NCBI RefSeq assembly: GCF_003945595.2
Contig: NW_024104096.1
Coordinates: 3,405,501-3,469,500 of the forward strand
Length of the DNA stretch: 64,000 nt
Reading direction: 5' to 3'
DNA from: Pipra filicauda
Taxonomy: Eukaryota; Chordata; Aves; Passeriformes; Pipridae
Shown piece after piece: positions 10,721 to 25,610 of this stretch (the first letter of the stretch is position 1; each line of letters starts with the position of its first letter). Under the pieces are notes generated by a model, which was not told the DNA's origin, ran no database searches, and was given only the letters and a program-made list of their open reading frames with translations. A program made the position numbers and the translations under genes.

Positions 10721-13700
10721 GCCTCTGTTACACGCTACACACAGAGACAAGGACTTTGCTGTACCCGACTTAGAACAACATAGCGCAGTTTGCTCTGAAC
10801 TGCTTCCATCTCTTGGATTTTGGATGCTCAAAGTTTTAACTTCAAGACAACACCCACAAAGTTTCTACTCACTCCTTAACTGCTTTTTGAAGGTAATGAA
10901 GACTCAGGTAATAGCCAAAAGTTCGTTTATAATTTACTTTTCATGGGTCTTCATATATGACACATTCAGGCAGGGAAGCAAAGTACTGCCAAATAACTTC
11001 TGAACGTGCTTCCTCCAGAAGCTGCATCAACTTTTTCAGAACACAACTGAACTTACATTGACTAATTATTGTGATCAATGCACAGCTAAAATGACAAATC
11101 TTATCAAACTGTTCAAGAAGTTGTCCCATTCTGAAAGTAAAATGGCATTACAATATCAAAATAGGTGTAACACAAAGATTAACAGAACATCAAGCCAGAG
11201 AGCACTTGCATGTGCTTAACAAATAAGCCTGCACACCCCTTCATTACAGTTGTCTGATTTGTATTATCACTGGTCACCAAATTTTAGGAAGCCAATGACC
11301 CAAACATTATCATTCTGGATATTGGATACAGGAAACTGTTAAAGCACCCATGACTGGAAAACTGTAAAGTCAAGCAACTTTTTCAGGCTCTGATTTGTCA
11401 AATTAACATGTTACATTGCTACAAAAGAAATATTAAATGCATGGCAAAAATAAAGAATCCTAGTTCTTCATTCCATTAAAGAGCACTTTAACAATTATTT
11501 TCTTCTTGACACATGAACAGAACACATTATTGCTTAAAGAAGCAAATGCTACTTTTCCAGAACAAAACTGAACACTTATTTCATCTCATTCTGCAGATGT
11601 CAAACAAACATGACATCAGTCAGAATGCCTGAGATATTCCGCATTTCTCACAAATTACCCACCCCATTAGAAAATAATTTTGTGACATTTAAATAGGTTT
11701 GTTACATACTCTGTTAGACTATTACAGTGGCACAGCACATAAAAATTACCCAGTTTGTAGGTTACTAGTGATCTTCCTTACATTCTAAAATGATGCCAAA
11801 TCCCCTGTTCCTTTTTTATTCATTTCTGACACAAGTATATGATATACCATCTTTTGAAAGCAAATGAGATTATGCTGTGGCAATCAGCATTGATTCAGAA
11901 GTTAAAAGAGGAGGTAAATAACTGTCATGATCTTCACTGATTTCAAAAAATATTTCTAGAATTGATATCTTTGGCAAAAATTGGTGATTAAATGCCAAGG
12001 ATAAGTCAATACATTTTTTTTTTTTCTGAAAGGATAAATTCTAGCTGAGAATGTGAAGATAATTCAGCATGGAAGAAATCTGCCTAAAGCATTCAGTTAT
12101 AAATTAAATGAAAGGTAACAGTCAAGTAATCAATTTCTTCAACAAGATTCATTTGACCTATTAACACATGCTACATATGCTCAAGATTGCATTACACAGG
12201 AAAAACCTCTTCCACGCAAAAGATGGGAATTAAATAGCTGTCATTTCCAGGTCCTGCTGGAGAAGGGAGTTTAATGAAGAAGCTCCTGCTGTTACTGCCC
12301 AGGCTGCACTCTGCGTGGCAGCCTTCCAGCTCCTGCAGGAAGGTTACTAAAGCCACAGCAACGAGAGATACTTAACATGTGTTGCTGGAGCAAACAGGGT
12401 CCAGAGAACTGGTATATTCTAGATTATGGATGAAAATAGAATTCTGCACCTTAGTGCAAACACACATTTATTGGCTTCCGTAAGTTAATTCTTCTATTAG
12501 TGCCTTTCATCACTAACAGCTCCTGATTTTTCAGCTCTCTGAACCCCAAATTTATTGTGCCTTTCATGGCACTGACATAGCTGATAACTTCTCCAGATCT
12601 TTTGCAACACAGTGCAGATACATCACTATTCAGTTATCAAACATTCAGTTCTAAAATCTCAGTATCAGATGTTCTGTCTAAGAGCAGTTCCAGACAATGC
12701 AAGAGCCACAGGTGTATCTCCTGCACTCTTTGGATGTACTCCTGGTCTCCTCACCACAGAATCTACTCTAACCCGTGTGTCCCCTTACTGCTTCGGTGTT
12801 TGTCTGTCTTTAAAAAAAGGTTTTACCAGTTGCCACATTTCTCTATTCCCTAGATAAGTATGTCCACTCAGTTCAAATGTGTCCATATGCCAGCGTTTGG
12901 CCTGGCACAGAATTCGAGAAGTAAAGAAATGGAAAGGGAACACTATCACCCCCCAGACCTGAGGCACTGAAGCCACTTTGTAAAAGAACTGGACAGACAA
13001 TAGAAGAAAAAGGAGGGGGGACTCAGAGGCAGCAGTTAGGATAAAGCCACACTTTGGCACAAACCTTTCAAGAATGGGTGGAAATTTTGCTCTGCCAAAA
13101 AAACAACGGGGTGCTCAAAATATCTTGTTTTGTGGGATGTGATACACACATATGGAATTCTGACCAAGATTTACAGATAAACTCTTTAATTTATAGCTAT
13201 TGTAGATAATTTTTTAGGTGTAGGAAGGAATCCATGATCTGTGGATGTTTCTTTTCTTTTCCTAACTCTCTGCAGAAGGAGGGTACAAGGCAAGAATGAC
13301 TTTCCAGAAGCTTTATTGGGACTTCTGAATGGTTAGGTAGCTGAAGAATGTTGGGACCCTGCTTCTAAAACAGGTATAGACTAGCACAAAATTGTAGAAA
13401 CAATCATTAGTTCTAATACTATATTTCAGTATTTACTAGTCAGACTGTCTTGGTTAGCTAAGGAAGAAAATGTCTTTAGGGACAGAAATTAATATTCTGA
13501 GCTACAAAGCAAACCAATACAGGACCTGGAAGAATACTCACAGTGCATATGCCCAGTTCTCTAAAGATCCACATGTATTCATTGAAGGAGAAGTTTTTAC
13601 ATTTGCAACAAAAAAAAGGAAAGTCAGAGCATTCACAGCTTAATAGGAGGAGAAGTGATTATCCAGTCATATCTTCTGTTTTGATGCAAATCATTCTCAC

Positions 13701-15199
13701 TGTTCCAACAAGGTGTAGATGTGTGCCTAAATAAAGTCTTTACTACCATACAGGACACTTTCTGATTTGGTCCATAAATATTACAATTATGTCAGTTGAA
13801 AAAGCACATAGAAAGCACTTGAATTTTGTCAAAAAACATGACACAGCTTTATTTTAGCTGTTGTAAAGGGGTTAAACTCTGCTAAAGAGGAAAGCAGTGC
13901 TTCAGCAAATGAACCCAATTTTCTTTCCTAACTATACAAACTGTTGGATACATTTTCCCCTCCAGCAATCTCATTTTCGTTGTTTCACACTACCGCCCTG
14001 AATAGTAATTTAGCTTTGAATAATTGCCCTCATCATAATGCAGATGTCAACACCAAATGACAGAGGCACACACTCCGGTATATGCAGCAGCTCGGGATTA
14101 AAATGCGGACTCTTGTACGCAGAGCCAGTGGACCATGTGGTTTTTATTTTTCAGCTGTTTCCAGCAGATTGAAAATTCCATAGGCTACAGAGCTTTGAAT
14201 AATTTAGAATGTTGTTTGGAATACTTTGTAGCTAGAAAAGTTCATAAAGAGGGGGGGAAATCACTTCATTTTAGTTTGCTGGATAGATTTGATTCCTAAA
14301 TAGTAGTGTCTTCCTAAGGAGGAGAGACTAAGAACATAAAACATGCCACTGCAGGAGAACATATTGATTCACTTTATTAATGAGATTCAAAAGTAATTTC
14401 ATCTTTGAAGAATGCCAGCAGCAGGGCTATTTCTTTGCCTCTGACAGGAGAGGAATAAAACCAAGCTGTGGACTTGCTTAACTACTCAGAACTGACAAAA
14501 TTCAGGTAGGCGTGGAATAAATTAGATTGCAATAGCTTTAACAGCACGGTGTTGGGGAACCAAACACCATGGCAGTTGTTAGAAGGAAATAGATAAACAT
14601 ATTTATTCAAATGCATTGGTGATTTAAGTTAAATTTGTAAAAAAATTTCAGTTAAATGTTTTAAAAGTCTGTTACTTATGGGCCTCTCTTGAGTTATAGA
14701 GCATGCACCCAGCAAGGGAGTAGGTTAAGGTCAGATTTCTCATTATGCATGTTTTTCTGTCTCCTCTGGTTGTGTCTCCCTCAGCTGGAGCCAAATTCAG
14801 AAATGGTATTTATATTGCACATCATTTTTCAAACAATTATTTTACCAAATATAAAATACATGGTAAAGAATCTCGCATAAAATAAAAATTAAAATCCTCT
14901 GGAAATCCTGTTTGTCTAGGTTATGTCCTAAGGAATAAAACATCAGGACTTGAAATTGTTTTTCAGAATCAAGCCCAAATATTCAGCCCTGACCTCAATG
15001 CCAGCAGGTCCCATTGAATCTGACAGGTACTTTCTTTTACCCTAAAGTCCAGTTTGTCATGAAATGACAAACATATTGAAGCGAGATCAAATGCCTGCAA
15101 AGACAAATATCAGACAAGAGATTCAAAATTACAAAATGCACAAATATGAACTTCCTATATAGTTTATATTTTGCAAATGTTTGCAGGTCATTATTTCAA
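10721..15199. other. Intergenic DNA, no gene seen
   Basis: AT-rich sequence with no coding exon, RNA gene or repeat family that I can name. A mildly GC-rich patch at about 12250-12360 (CTGC-rich) and scattered CpGs near 14070-14120 are the only compositional changes. Overlapping ORFs at 12602-12857 in two frames and on the minus strand show no domain. Confidence 0.6.
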
Positions 15200-15660
15200 G
15201 GCTAGGCTTCAGCTCTAGCGAGAGGCTGACAAGGAACTGAACTGCCGTAGCAACAGAGTTCTTTCTCCTAAGAGCCCCTTCGGGCCTTTCCTCACTTAGA
15301 CCTGTCAGGTCTCATTGCTCTGAGCTGATGACTCACTCAATTAAACCTCAGCTTATGAACTTTCACACTTCTGCCACAGTCTGCATTCCATGTACTCGCA
15401 GTGCTGGGATTCTCCTCAAGACCTTTGCTGTGCCTTGTTCACGGTGTTTCAGAAGGAGCAAACGTGGCAGCAGTGCACATTTTCTGGGCAGCTGTCTAGC
15501 AGCTCTGGGCTTTCCCACAAACACATGAATCCATGACATGACCTTGAGCATGCCAGATGCACGACCTTCTCCCTCATCGGCCTCAGTCCCATGAGTCAGC
15601 GTCAATATCTGCTAAAATATTCATGCTCCGAGCATCGACCGACCGAGCAAAGGGAATATA
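15200..15660. promoter_or_regulatory. GC-raised block with two AP-1 type motifs, possible enhancer
   Basis: The composition rises in CpG compared with both flanks. Two exact AP-1 heptamers occur: TGACTCA at 15329-15335 and TGAGTCA at 15592-15598, the latter followed by GC as in MAF/NF-E2 sites. About eight such heptamers are expected by chance in the whole window, so the pair alone is weak. The call rests on composition plus the pair. ORFs on both strands here look like chance. Confidence 0.25.
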
Positions 15661-18600
15661 ATTCAACAAATCTCTTCATGTCTAATTAGAGAGTGCTTGT
15701 ACTCAAAGTGGAGCCTACCAGAAGCAAACAGCCAACACTGCCAGATTCATGTAGGCTGGTAACTAGTCACCAACTTGACTGTAACTTTACCCTCCTCCAA
15801 GCAACGAGTGGAGCTCAATCAGTGACCGAGGGAGGAGTGCCGGTGGTTCTGCAAAGAGCAGAAGCCCTACAGATCGTGCAAAAGTCAAATAACTCATCTG
15901 CTCTTTCTCAAAGCCATGACAGAATCAAAGGGCTAAATCTTGAATAGGTTCTTGGCTTTACTCCCATTTGGACTTGACTCCCATTTCAAGGCATAGCGGA
16001 AGACTATTCAATAAGAACAAATCATACTCACAAGTTACATCCTTTATTGACTGTAATTACACAACTTAAAAATTAGCTTCTTGCATTGGACTTTCATGAT
16101 GTGTGTTGCCTAATTTTGTGACACATTCCTAGGACTAATGAAAACACAAAATAAAATAAGCTGAAAACCGTAAACTCAGGGAAGCCACATTAATTTATGC
16201 ATCCACCTAGTAAGTGCTGTTATTGTTTTTCACATAGTACATAGCAGCAGATAGTTATTTTCTATGGCTCAAACAGCTTCATTGTTTCATTAGCACTTAT
16301 AAATTAAAATGATGTGAAAAAGCATCAAAGCATAACTTCTATTAAATAGGGAGTTTACTATCATCAACACAGACTAAAATTGATGCCTTGATTGAATTTG
16401 CTGCAGAAGTTGCACTGCCTATCCAAATGAACATTGCAATGTCATGTGTTCTGTACCTATATGGTTGCTTGTATGCTCAGAAGGAAACTAAGCTTAGTGG
16501 TGTATGAAGACAAAACTCTTCAGGCATTTAGACTAATTAAAGCAGGTAATTCAAGCACAAAGGAAATGGGCAATGAGATGAGTCTTCATTTGGAATCTCT
16601 AAGGGCAGTTAATGTGTTAAAAATGTCATATTGCTTGTGAAGAGACATGTTCATACAAAGATATTCTGACATTGTTAGCCATTAGTAATTTATTTTTTTT
16701 CATTCAGAAACAAGCTAAAACCTATATAAACCAAAAGGAATGAGGAATTTAGATTTTCATGACTGTTTATCCTCATGTAGGGACTACAAGCCTTTCTACC
16801 AACAATCAAAGCAACCTCTGACTATGAAAGCTATCTTTTCCTTCAGCTGACACTGATCTCAGGGGACCTAGAAGGAGAATAATGACATCTTTGAGAAATG
16901 GCTATGATGCAAACCTTCATGCTTACAGAACAGGTAAATATTGATGTAAGAAGATGATATGCAGCAAATATGTGTTCTTTTTCTTTTCCTGTTCTCCGTG
17001 TACAAAGAGGCCTTAGCATGCTTCCTAATATAACTTTATGAGGGTGTCACCAAGCTGCCAAATGCTTATTATCATACTGGGAAAGATCATGGCACAGCTA
17101 TTAAAGCAGCTGAATTATGTTTCCCACCTGGGGCTGTGTGTCAAGTATAGAAAATAACTTTAAAATTTGGTCCCCATTTTGAACCTGCAATGTTCTTGTC
17201 TTCCTTCACCTCAGCATCTCTCCTGTGGTCACAGATAAGACTTAATTTAAAACAAGCAGCGAAGTCAACAAAAATCCTGTACTGCAGAACAAGCTAAATA
17301 TTTTTTTTTGTGAAGCACCATTAGTATTTAACAATGTCTGCAGTTAGAAATAATGCCATTTGGGATAACAAAAGCTATGCGAACTTGTAATCATAACTGG
17401 TGTTTTGCTCAAAGCCCAGAGGCAAGGGATTTAAGTTTTCATTCACAAGAAAAATTGTATCTCTCATGGTTGGAAAGAGGAAGTAATATCATGACTCAGG
17501 TGTTTCCTTAAACAAAACAAAGAAATAAATGAAAAAAAAACAAACATGGATCACAGAAAAGAAAGCCCATGATTTTACAGGATGGTGGGGAAGGGGAGAG
17601 AACAGATACAGACATTGCACAATATTGAATACTTGAACTCTGTATAACTGTATTTGTGGTGCAATTATTTTAAACATCATACACAGGGAAGCCTAAGAAA
17701 ACAGAAAACAAATCTGAGTGGCTTTAAGATTGCATTTTATTTTCACATGCTGCACAAAAATAAGAAAAACACAGAACTAGACCAATATACCTTAATTCTG
17801 TCATGCAGAATCTTTCAAGCTCCCAAAATTAGTGTTATTTTCTATCTGCAATGAAAGCAGGCCAAGACTTTCAGTACTCCTGTAACAATGGAAGGGTTCA
17901 GAACAATCAGACACAAATCTCTGCTCTGATATTTGAATATGGATTATGAGTATTTACTGTGAATTTTCATCCTACATGATTCTAAATCTGGAAGAGTATG
18001 GTTTTAAATGTTTTTTTTCATACACCATGTGAGTAGCCCTACTTTTGAAGCTGTAGTCAGCCAGCAGGCTGTAACTCAATCTTTAAATATCGCCTGCCTT
18101 TTTCTAAGAATTTTCACATTAGCCAATAATTTTACCAAAGAACTAATTTCCAGAAATTGCATTTATGTATTACCCAGCAATATTACTGCTGTCTCTTAAG
18201 AACATTTTTTTTTCACGTGGAAGCACGTTTTAAGTCTTAGAAGAAAAGCCTATTTTCTAGGCCTGTGTGTAGCAAGAAGGATGTAGCACACTTTCACATC
18301 ACTGTTTTTTTCTTCATTGAAAAGCCAGCTTGGAAGGACCCAACACCCAATCACCAGAATTCAACAGGAAAACACATGAAAATATGAAAGAGTAATGTAA
18401 TTTCTTTCCTCCTGTTGGCTAGGCAGCATTTCCCTTCACTGACACTCATTCAGAATGTCCAAGCCAAACATGAGGTTGAGAATTTTAGCTAAGGTGAAGA
18501 CACACACATTCATGTAACTGTACTGCTGCCATCAACCAAGCCAAATTGCCCAGCCCCAGCAGGGCACCTCCATGCTGCACTGCACAGGACTGGGTGTGCA

Positions 18601-21600
18601 TTTTACTAAGAACCAGTGTAGAGGGAAAAAATCACTTAGAAAAATCACCCTCTTACATTAACCTCACTTGCTCATGACAGAGTGGCTGAAATAGCCTTTG
18701 CAATTAGATGGGGCAGGATGAATGTCTTTGGTGGTTTTGGGCACTTAATCAAAGTATTCTGAAAATGTAGCAAACATGAAAGGTTACCTTGAAAACAAAC
18801 AGCAGGAGCGAGTCCACTAATAAGCCACAAAAGTACATCCGTTAAGGATCTTGTAATGTCTTATTTGGGAAAGCTGGTAAGTGCCAAATCAATGAAGATA
18901 TAATTTTAGATCACTGAGTAAGAATGCAGCAAATATAGTCTAACCATTTCTGAAAAAACAGACCTAGTCATAGAACTAGAAAAAAAGCACTGTCTACTGT
19001 TTTATACCAAGATGCCACTTTGAATAATTTATATACAGCATCAGGCCACAGAGGATTCCATAATTTTACAATGAAAGAGAAGCTGAAAGCAGAGAAATTA
19101 GATACAACTGCTCGTCACAGCACCAAAGTTATATATATATATGTATGTATGCATGAGGGGTTTTTCCTACTGCAGAAGAAAGCAAGAACGCTAGGCATCA
19201 TTAGCCTCCACAAACTTCTCCCAGAGATGAAAACCCAAATGGATTTCACAGAACTGTTGTTTGCCCTTGCTCTTCCCTTCAAGCCAGAAGATTGTTCTTA
19301 GCTAAGGTAAAACAGATTGACTCCTCTGGCTCAACTGAAACAACTGAGGGATAGATCTTTGTGATTTCCTGACCTCAGTCCTGGTTTTCCCATCATCAGA
19401 TGGCACAGCTTTAGGGTTACTCTGACAAGCATTATGTGAGAAAGCCCAAAATGTTTTTTACAGCTTCCAGATAAGCACTTTGCCTGATCCTGGCACAGCC
19501 ATTGTGCCAGTATCTGAGAAAGCTATGATGTAGAGCTGACTGTTGTTTTTGCAGCAATAACATTTGCCAATATTTACTCAAGGAAGAGGAGTGGCAGATG
19601 GTTACAAATGAGTCATTAGTAAATAATGCAAGAATATTTTTTAGCTAACCCTGAAGCAATCCCTTGGGATTGCTGAAGATCCCTATGAGACACACAACAC
19701 CGATTTCATGGATGTAGCTTTGAGGAGAGCCTAGTTACAAACTTAGAGGTAGAATGTTGATTTGAAGTAAATTTCATAGTGGTCTTATCTCCATCTATGC
19801 TTCCAAATCATTGTTTATTAACTACGTTTGCAAATGTTAGTAGTCTTTGAAGTCAGAGAGTGTTCCTGGAAGCTCAAATCCAGCTTCATAGTGTCATTAC
19901 CTCATAAATAATTTTGTATACGTGAGTGTAATGTTTTTTTCCCCTAAATTAGACATTGCAATGCATGCATACTCAAAATCAGACATAATAGCAGCTGAAC
20001 CACCGAGCTGAACAAATAATTGTGTCAATGTGGTGTGACTCATACCCTAAATAAGAAAATTCTCATAAGGGCCAGCATTCTCGTCTATTGAAGTACATTC
20101 ATCTTCTCTCCTCCACTGCCACTGTGTAGTTATTGCTTATGGATTCAGCCTTTAAGGATGTACAAGCAAAAAATCCGAAAATTTAAAACAAATTTATGTG
20201 AGTCAACAAGGAGTGGATTTTACTGGGAGCCACCATTCACTGTGACAGAAAGATTTCAAAATGAAGGCAAGTGAAGGCAAGGTTATACAAACAAAATGTC
20301 AATTATGATTCCTTTTTAGCAATACAGTGTATCTCATGAACATGCCTTCATTCTACTTCCTGCAGTGGATTAACACATATTACCCTTGACTTTTAAGCCC
20401 CAGCCACAATGGGCTCAGCACCATACCATACTTCCGAAAATTCCCCTCCAGCCAGTACCATCTTTAACCACAGCAATCAACTGGCCACCATATGGCTTAG
20501 TCATTTCCTTGCAAGCTTGTGCCTTATCACCAGTATTGATCCACAGAACAGAACAAGCAGAAAAACCATTTTAGCTAATTGATCACTGAAGGAGGCAGTG
20601 AAAGTTTCAGACTTCCACTCCTCGCTTGTGCTTCAGTCAGTATAGGTTTAGATCTGAAATGTGGGGCTGCTGCTGCCTAGCATCATGTACACAAGGCAGC
20701 AACAAAAAGTTCTACTGATGCCTAGAAAGCCCCAGCACAGCATAAAATCATTCTAAACTTAGCTGGATGAGCTAGCACTGCTCATCGGTCACCCAGAATT
20801 TGCATTACACTGCTGAGTGGCTGAATAACACAATGGCCCATTCCCAGACAAAATATAAAATCAGAGCTGACTATTAGAACCCTGCCTTTTTCCTACAATC
20901 AGAACTGAAACATTATATCCTAGAGGTCATAAGCTGCACCAGTACTCTGAGAACAGCCAACAACTAAAGGGTAACTCTATTCTTTTTTTTGCCAGCACTA
21001 GCACCTGACACAGCAAGAAATCATTAGCCATTGGTGAACAACAAAAATAATTAAAAAAACCAACAAACTGTAGCTCTCTTTCAGTGTTAGTTGTTTTTTG
21101 TTAATCATATTTACTGACCTTATACAGGTACTTTAATTAGACATCTTTGTACAGGCACATCTCTTGTGTGCAAGCACCACACACACTTATATGCTGTCTG
21201 ATGCTTGAGTTCCTGTATGACATGGAAGTAGAGATCCTTCCAAAAGCACTAAGCATCTCCTCAGACAATAACCACATCATAACTTGATTCTGAGGATCTG
21301 GAAGGCAATGAGTTATTGTGCCATCTCACAAACGTAAAAAATAGTATCTTCTAATCAAGAAGATGATTAAAATGTATTTCCTGAACTATGCATTTCTTTA
21401 TTTTGAAATATTTCAGCTTACAATGACGAAGTGCACTCAGATTTCTCACTCCAGAATCAGTTTCCTTATTGGTAATTGCATCTTTCTCCAAATGACTAGG
21501 AAATTTCAGCTTATTGGGTGCAGAAGCAAATCACTGCACAGATAGTGTTCTGGTTGAAGGGACAGAAATAGTGATGTATTTGATTTAGAGTTGGCTGGCA

Positions 21601-24600
21601 CTTGCCATCGACCATGCAAATCCTCCACACTGACATGCTGATTAGTGTGCTCTGTAATTTATCAGCCAGATGTTCTGGGCTGGAATTCTGTGCCTTGTAA
21701 TCCGTGCTCTAAAAATGCTGCATTTAGCTGCTGTTGTTACCTGCTAGAATATAGTTTGAGACTTTTAAGTGCAGAAAGCTCCTAAATCATCAAAAGCAAG
21801 CAAAGAAGATACCATTCATTTAAAAATTTGTCTATTTAAACATACATTCCTAAAAAGCAAAATGTAGACAGGTAGGTTGCTGAAACTTCTAGATACTAAT
21901 GATCATAAAGCCATGTGTGCTATACCGTATTTTTTGAGAGTCCAGCAGAAGCTCTTTACAAAGTGTCCCTGACAGCCCAGCAGCATCACCAGTACAGTTT
22001 ACAAGGGCATTAGATTAGAAAAAGCTACAATCTATGGCAAGCAGGTGCAACAGAATGATGCCAGTTCCCCATCACCACAGCAAACCTACCCAACTGCAGC
22101 AGTGCTTGTCAAAAGAAGGATCCTGAATATGGCTTTGAATAGAAACCTATCCTAGAAACCCATCCTGCCTGTTCTTTTTCCTTCTGTTTAATTGCTTGGG
22201 AGAGGGAAACAAGCAGCAATGCTGTGGCCTGCAACAATAACTAACACGAGAGTGGCACTTCTGATGCCAGTAATTTTATAATAAGATGAGAATAGCCACT
22301 TACAAGAGAATAGTCTTGTGCAGACACTATTTAGCAATTTTGACCTTTTCGGTTTGCTTTTCAGCAGTGCTCCAGCTTGCATATTTTTCTTTACAACTCT
22401 AACCCTATAACACTTTGGCATCAATAATCTTCAGATTTTGCATCCTCACTGACTTCAGGTTAGATATTGTGAAGTACTCTGCAAAGAGAAATTACACTAG
22501 TGAAAAAGTTTAGGAAAAGGATATGGTCAGAGTTCTATAAAGAACAGAATAGTTCAAGAAAAAACAAAATAATAAAAAAGAAAAGAATGTTATGTTCTGT
22601 TACAGTCTGATCACTAGGAACCACCACACATATGAGAGGCAGAAGTGAGAAAGGCCAATAAATCAAAATTTTTGCTTTACTACAATTAATTTCTAAGACT
22701 TATCTTTTGGTCTGACGTAACGGATAGGCTCCTTAATTGAAAGTTTGTGAGATTAAATATGTATTTCAAAGCTGTCCATCACTGTGGCATCTGGATGGCT
22801 TTTGAGAAATGCACCATTAAAGCAAAATCACCACTCTGGCCACTGCCTTCCTGGTGTGTTCAACTGTCACAGCCGTCAGCAGAGAACACACAGGGTCTAA
22901 AGCAGCAGAAAGACTCTCTTTACCAGAGAAAAAGATACACCTGAATCATCTACACACAATGTCACACAGCCAACACCTTGTGATCTGCTGAATATTGTCT
23001 TCAGGACAGAGGAAAGCTAATTGAAGACAAAACATTTACAGTAACAATAAAACCCAAACTAGTCATAACGAGATGGCTGGCAGCTTGATAGATCTGCAGT
23101 AATTAAAATACTGAAGAGTTTTAGTTCTTAAGCTTTTAACAGTGGGAAAATGGAAGACTCACGTTCCTGGGTGGGCCAGACAACTGGTGAAATTTAACAT
23201 ATATGGTAATTTAATTGAAAAATTACTATGAGTTTGGAGAAAAAAAAGCCCTGGAAAAGCCTTTTCTTTACTAGAAAGGACAGAAAAAAACATTTCAGTG
23301 TAGTTTGACCAGAGGAACCACTACTTCCCTGCCATCCTTCCCCTGGCTACATTCTGTTTTCTAAGAATTACAAAGATTAAAAAAAAGAAAGAGGAACTGA
23401 ACAACTAAAAACAAGTTTGTGGTTGGTTACTATTTAAAATATCAGTATGTCTAAATCTATTCATTCAGAATGGCCTCAAACCTAAAGGACTGGTTCTTGC
23501 TTCTGTAGTTCATGTTTACAAAACATCAAGATTTCCCAGTTGTATCACAATGATTTCTAGGCAGGATTACACCGAAAAGTCCTTTGATTCTTGACTCTGC
23601 AACTGCATCATAATAAAGCACCTCATTTGTTATCCGTAAAACTGTGTTACCAGAGTCTTGCACTAACTGGAGTTTGGAATAATGTAAACAAGATATGAAA
23701 GATATTTTGGTGCATTTATGTGATTGGGTCAGGACAGCAAACTGAGCTTGTACATCTTCTGCAATGTGAGCCTGAGACTGCTGCTTTGGACACCAGGAGT
23801 GAGGATGCACTCTCTAATGCTAATACAAGAGGTTGCTGGTTGTCCCAGTGTATGCATTCAGAGCATCTTAGTGGCTTTCCCAGAGTTTAGTCTTCTGTTG
23901 GAGGCACTTAAAAAATTACCAATCCTTTCCTTCGAGTGAGACACCTGCACAGTGTACACCTCAACACTTCTCTCTGTGCCCTGTACTGAGCAATATGTCA
24001 CTGTGTCTGCTCTGACACGATGCAGTGCGAAGGCAAGAGGAAGCACTGCCATTGGCAGGGCATCCCTAATCAGCTCAAACCTTCTGCCTCTTGTTTCCAA
24101 GCCACCAGCCCTTCTATTTCCGCACAGGCTTCATGATCTCTGACACCATAACGTAGCTGTGGTGCCTGGCTTGGGTCTCCAGATGCTTCATATCTGTGGT
24201 CTGTGTGTTACACTGACTAACAACATTATAACAGCAAATATAACAGCATTATATTTTGCTTGAATAATGTATTTCATAAGTTTGCCATCATAAACAGTGA
24301 TGTTTGATAGGTGTTTCTCATTTGCAAAATGAAATATGTAGTACTGCATTTAGGATTATATGTATAGTAGTAGCTAAAAGCAGTGCAAAACTCAAACTCT
24401 GACATGAGTATTATTGGCACTCAGCAACCATATGGAAGTTTAAAAGAGCAATATTATTCATATAACATCATTGCAGAGGCATTAAACACACTGGAAAGAA
24501 GAAGAGGTCTACAGTATTTTATTCCACAGTCATTCACAAGTAGAGAAAAACACTTACAAACCTTTTTGTTTAGATTTTAAAGCATCCTTCAAGTACTACC

Positions 24601-25610
24601 ACAGAAGTCTCTACTAGCCAATGTGTGCTACAGAAGGTTATTCTACAGCATCAAAGAGTAGACATATTTTCCTATGTTGTTACAGTGGGCCTCCAAACCC
24701 CCTGCCCTGGCCCAGGAGCACCTTGCATACAATGTTCTCTATTTTACAGAAGATGGATTTTTTGGTCTGTTTTAGGAGTGACACAGAGAAAAGGACAAAT
24801 ATATTTCTGCTTGGGATTTCCTGATAAAAGCTGCCTGCACTCATATGACTTTACTTGCACAGTAAAGTCACCTGCTTTTAGGACATGCCAGAACTACTGT
24901 GCATGCATAGCTGTTTCACTCAACATTTTCCAGAATGCCTCTGACAATGAGCATGCCCAGGGTTTCTGGAAGCACAAACCTGGATCAGATCTGCTGGGCA
25001 CTTACAGCAGCATTCACCTCAGAAATTTCATATATAGTTGCATTTTGCTTATTTGGGAAAAGAAAAATAGGACAGAGTTGTTGTTATATTTTTAATTGTG
25101 TGTTAGTTTTGGTCAAAACTAGAATTACCATTTTTATCTATGTATTTCATCCACACACAAAGAAGCTCAAAGTCTTACACACAGTCAGAGCCATTACATA
25201 CAGATGATATTATTCTCAATACTGGAATATTTATTTGCATGTGGGCCTGTTTGCCTACATTAGTTTCAAATCAGCTGCAAAAAAGAAAATTAAAAGAAAA
25301 TAGTGAATAGTCTAAGTAAAAGAAAACTAAGAGAGACTTTCAAGAAACTCCAGGGCACACAGCAAGACAGTGCCAAGGTTGGAGTCTTAAGACTCAGCAG
25401 TTTTTTGATTTGAAGCTCCCACCTCAAGCAGAATATGCTTTTATCTCTCAGCTCAAAAAACTGTAGAATCAATTCAAAATAATTGATACTGTCCTCTACC
25501 TATTATCAGGCTTCTCGCTGTACGACTTGTTCAGAGATTTGGAATAACCTGGCTTTCTTAGCAGTGATTCATAAAAGCAACAAGAAATATCATAAATAGC
25601 AACAATTATG
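15661..25610. other. Intergenic DNA, no gene seen
   Basis: About 10 kb of AT-rich, largely CpG-poor sequence. ORFs are short; the longest, 156 codons at 24625-25095, has no recognisable motif. A microsatellite at 19130-19154 is listed separately. Nothing else can be supported. Confidence 0.6.
19130..19154. repeat. (TA)n/(TATG)n microsatellite
   Basis: A short TA repeat runs straight into GTAT/GCAT steps, about 25 bases in total. It is likely length-variable. Confidence 0.85.

Noticed and set aside
19486..19514. Short hairpin, CTGGCACA facing TGTGCCAG with 3 further pairs
   Set aside because: An 8-bp perfect arm with a 5-nt loop is expected about once by chance in a window of this size, and nothing else marks it as an RNA gene.
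24625..25095. Plus-strand ORF of 156 codons
   Set aside because: No recognisable domain, an overlapping ORF in another frame, and no promoter, splice or poly(A) context. Length is within chance for this many kilobases.
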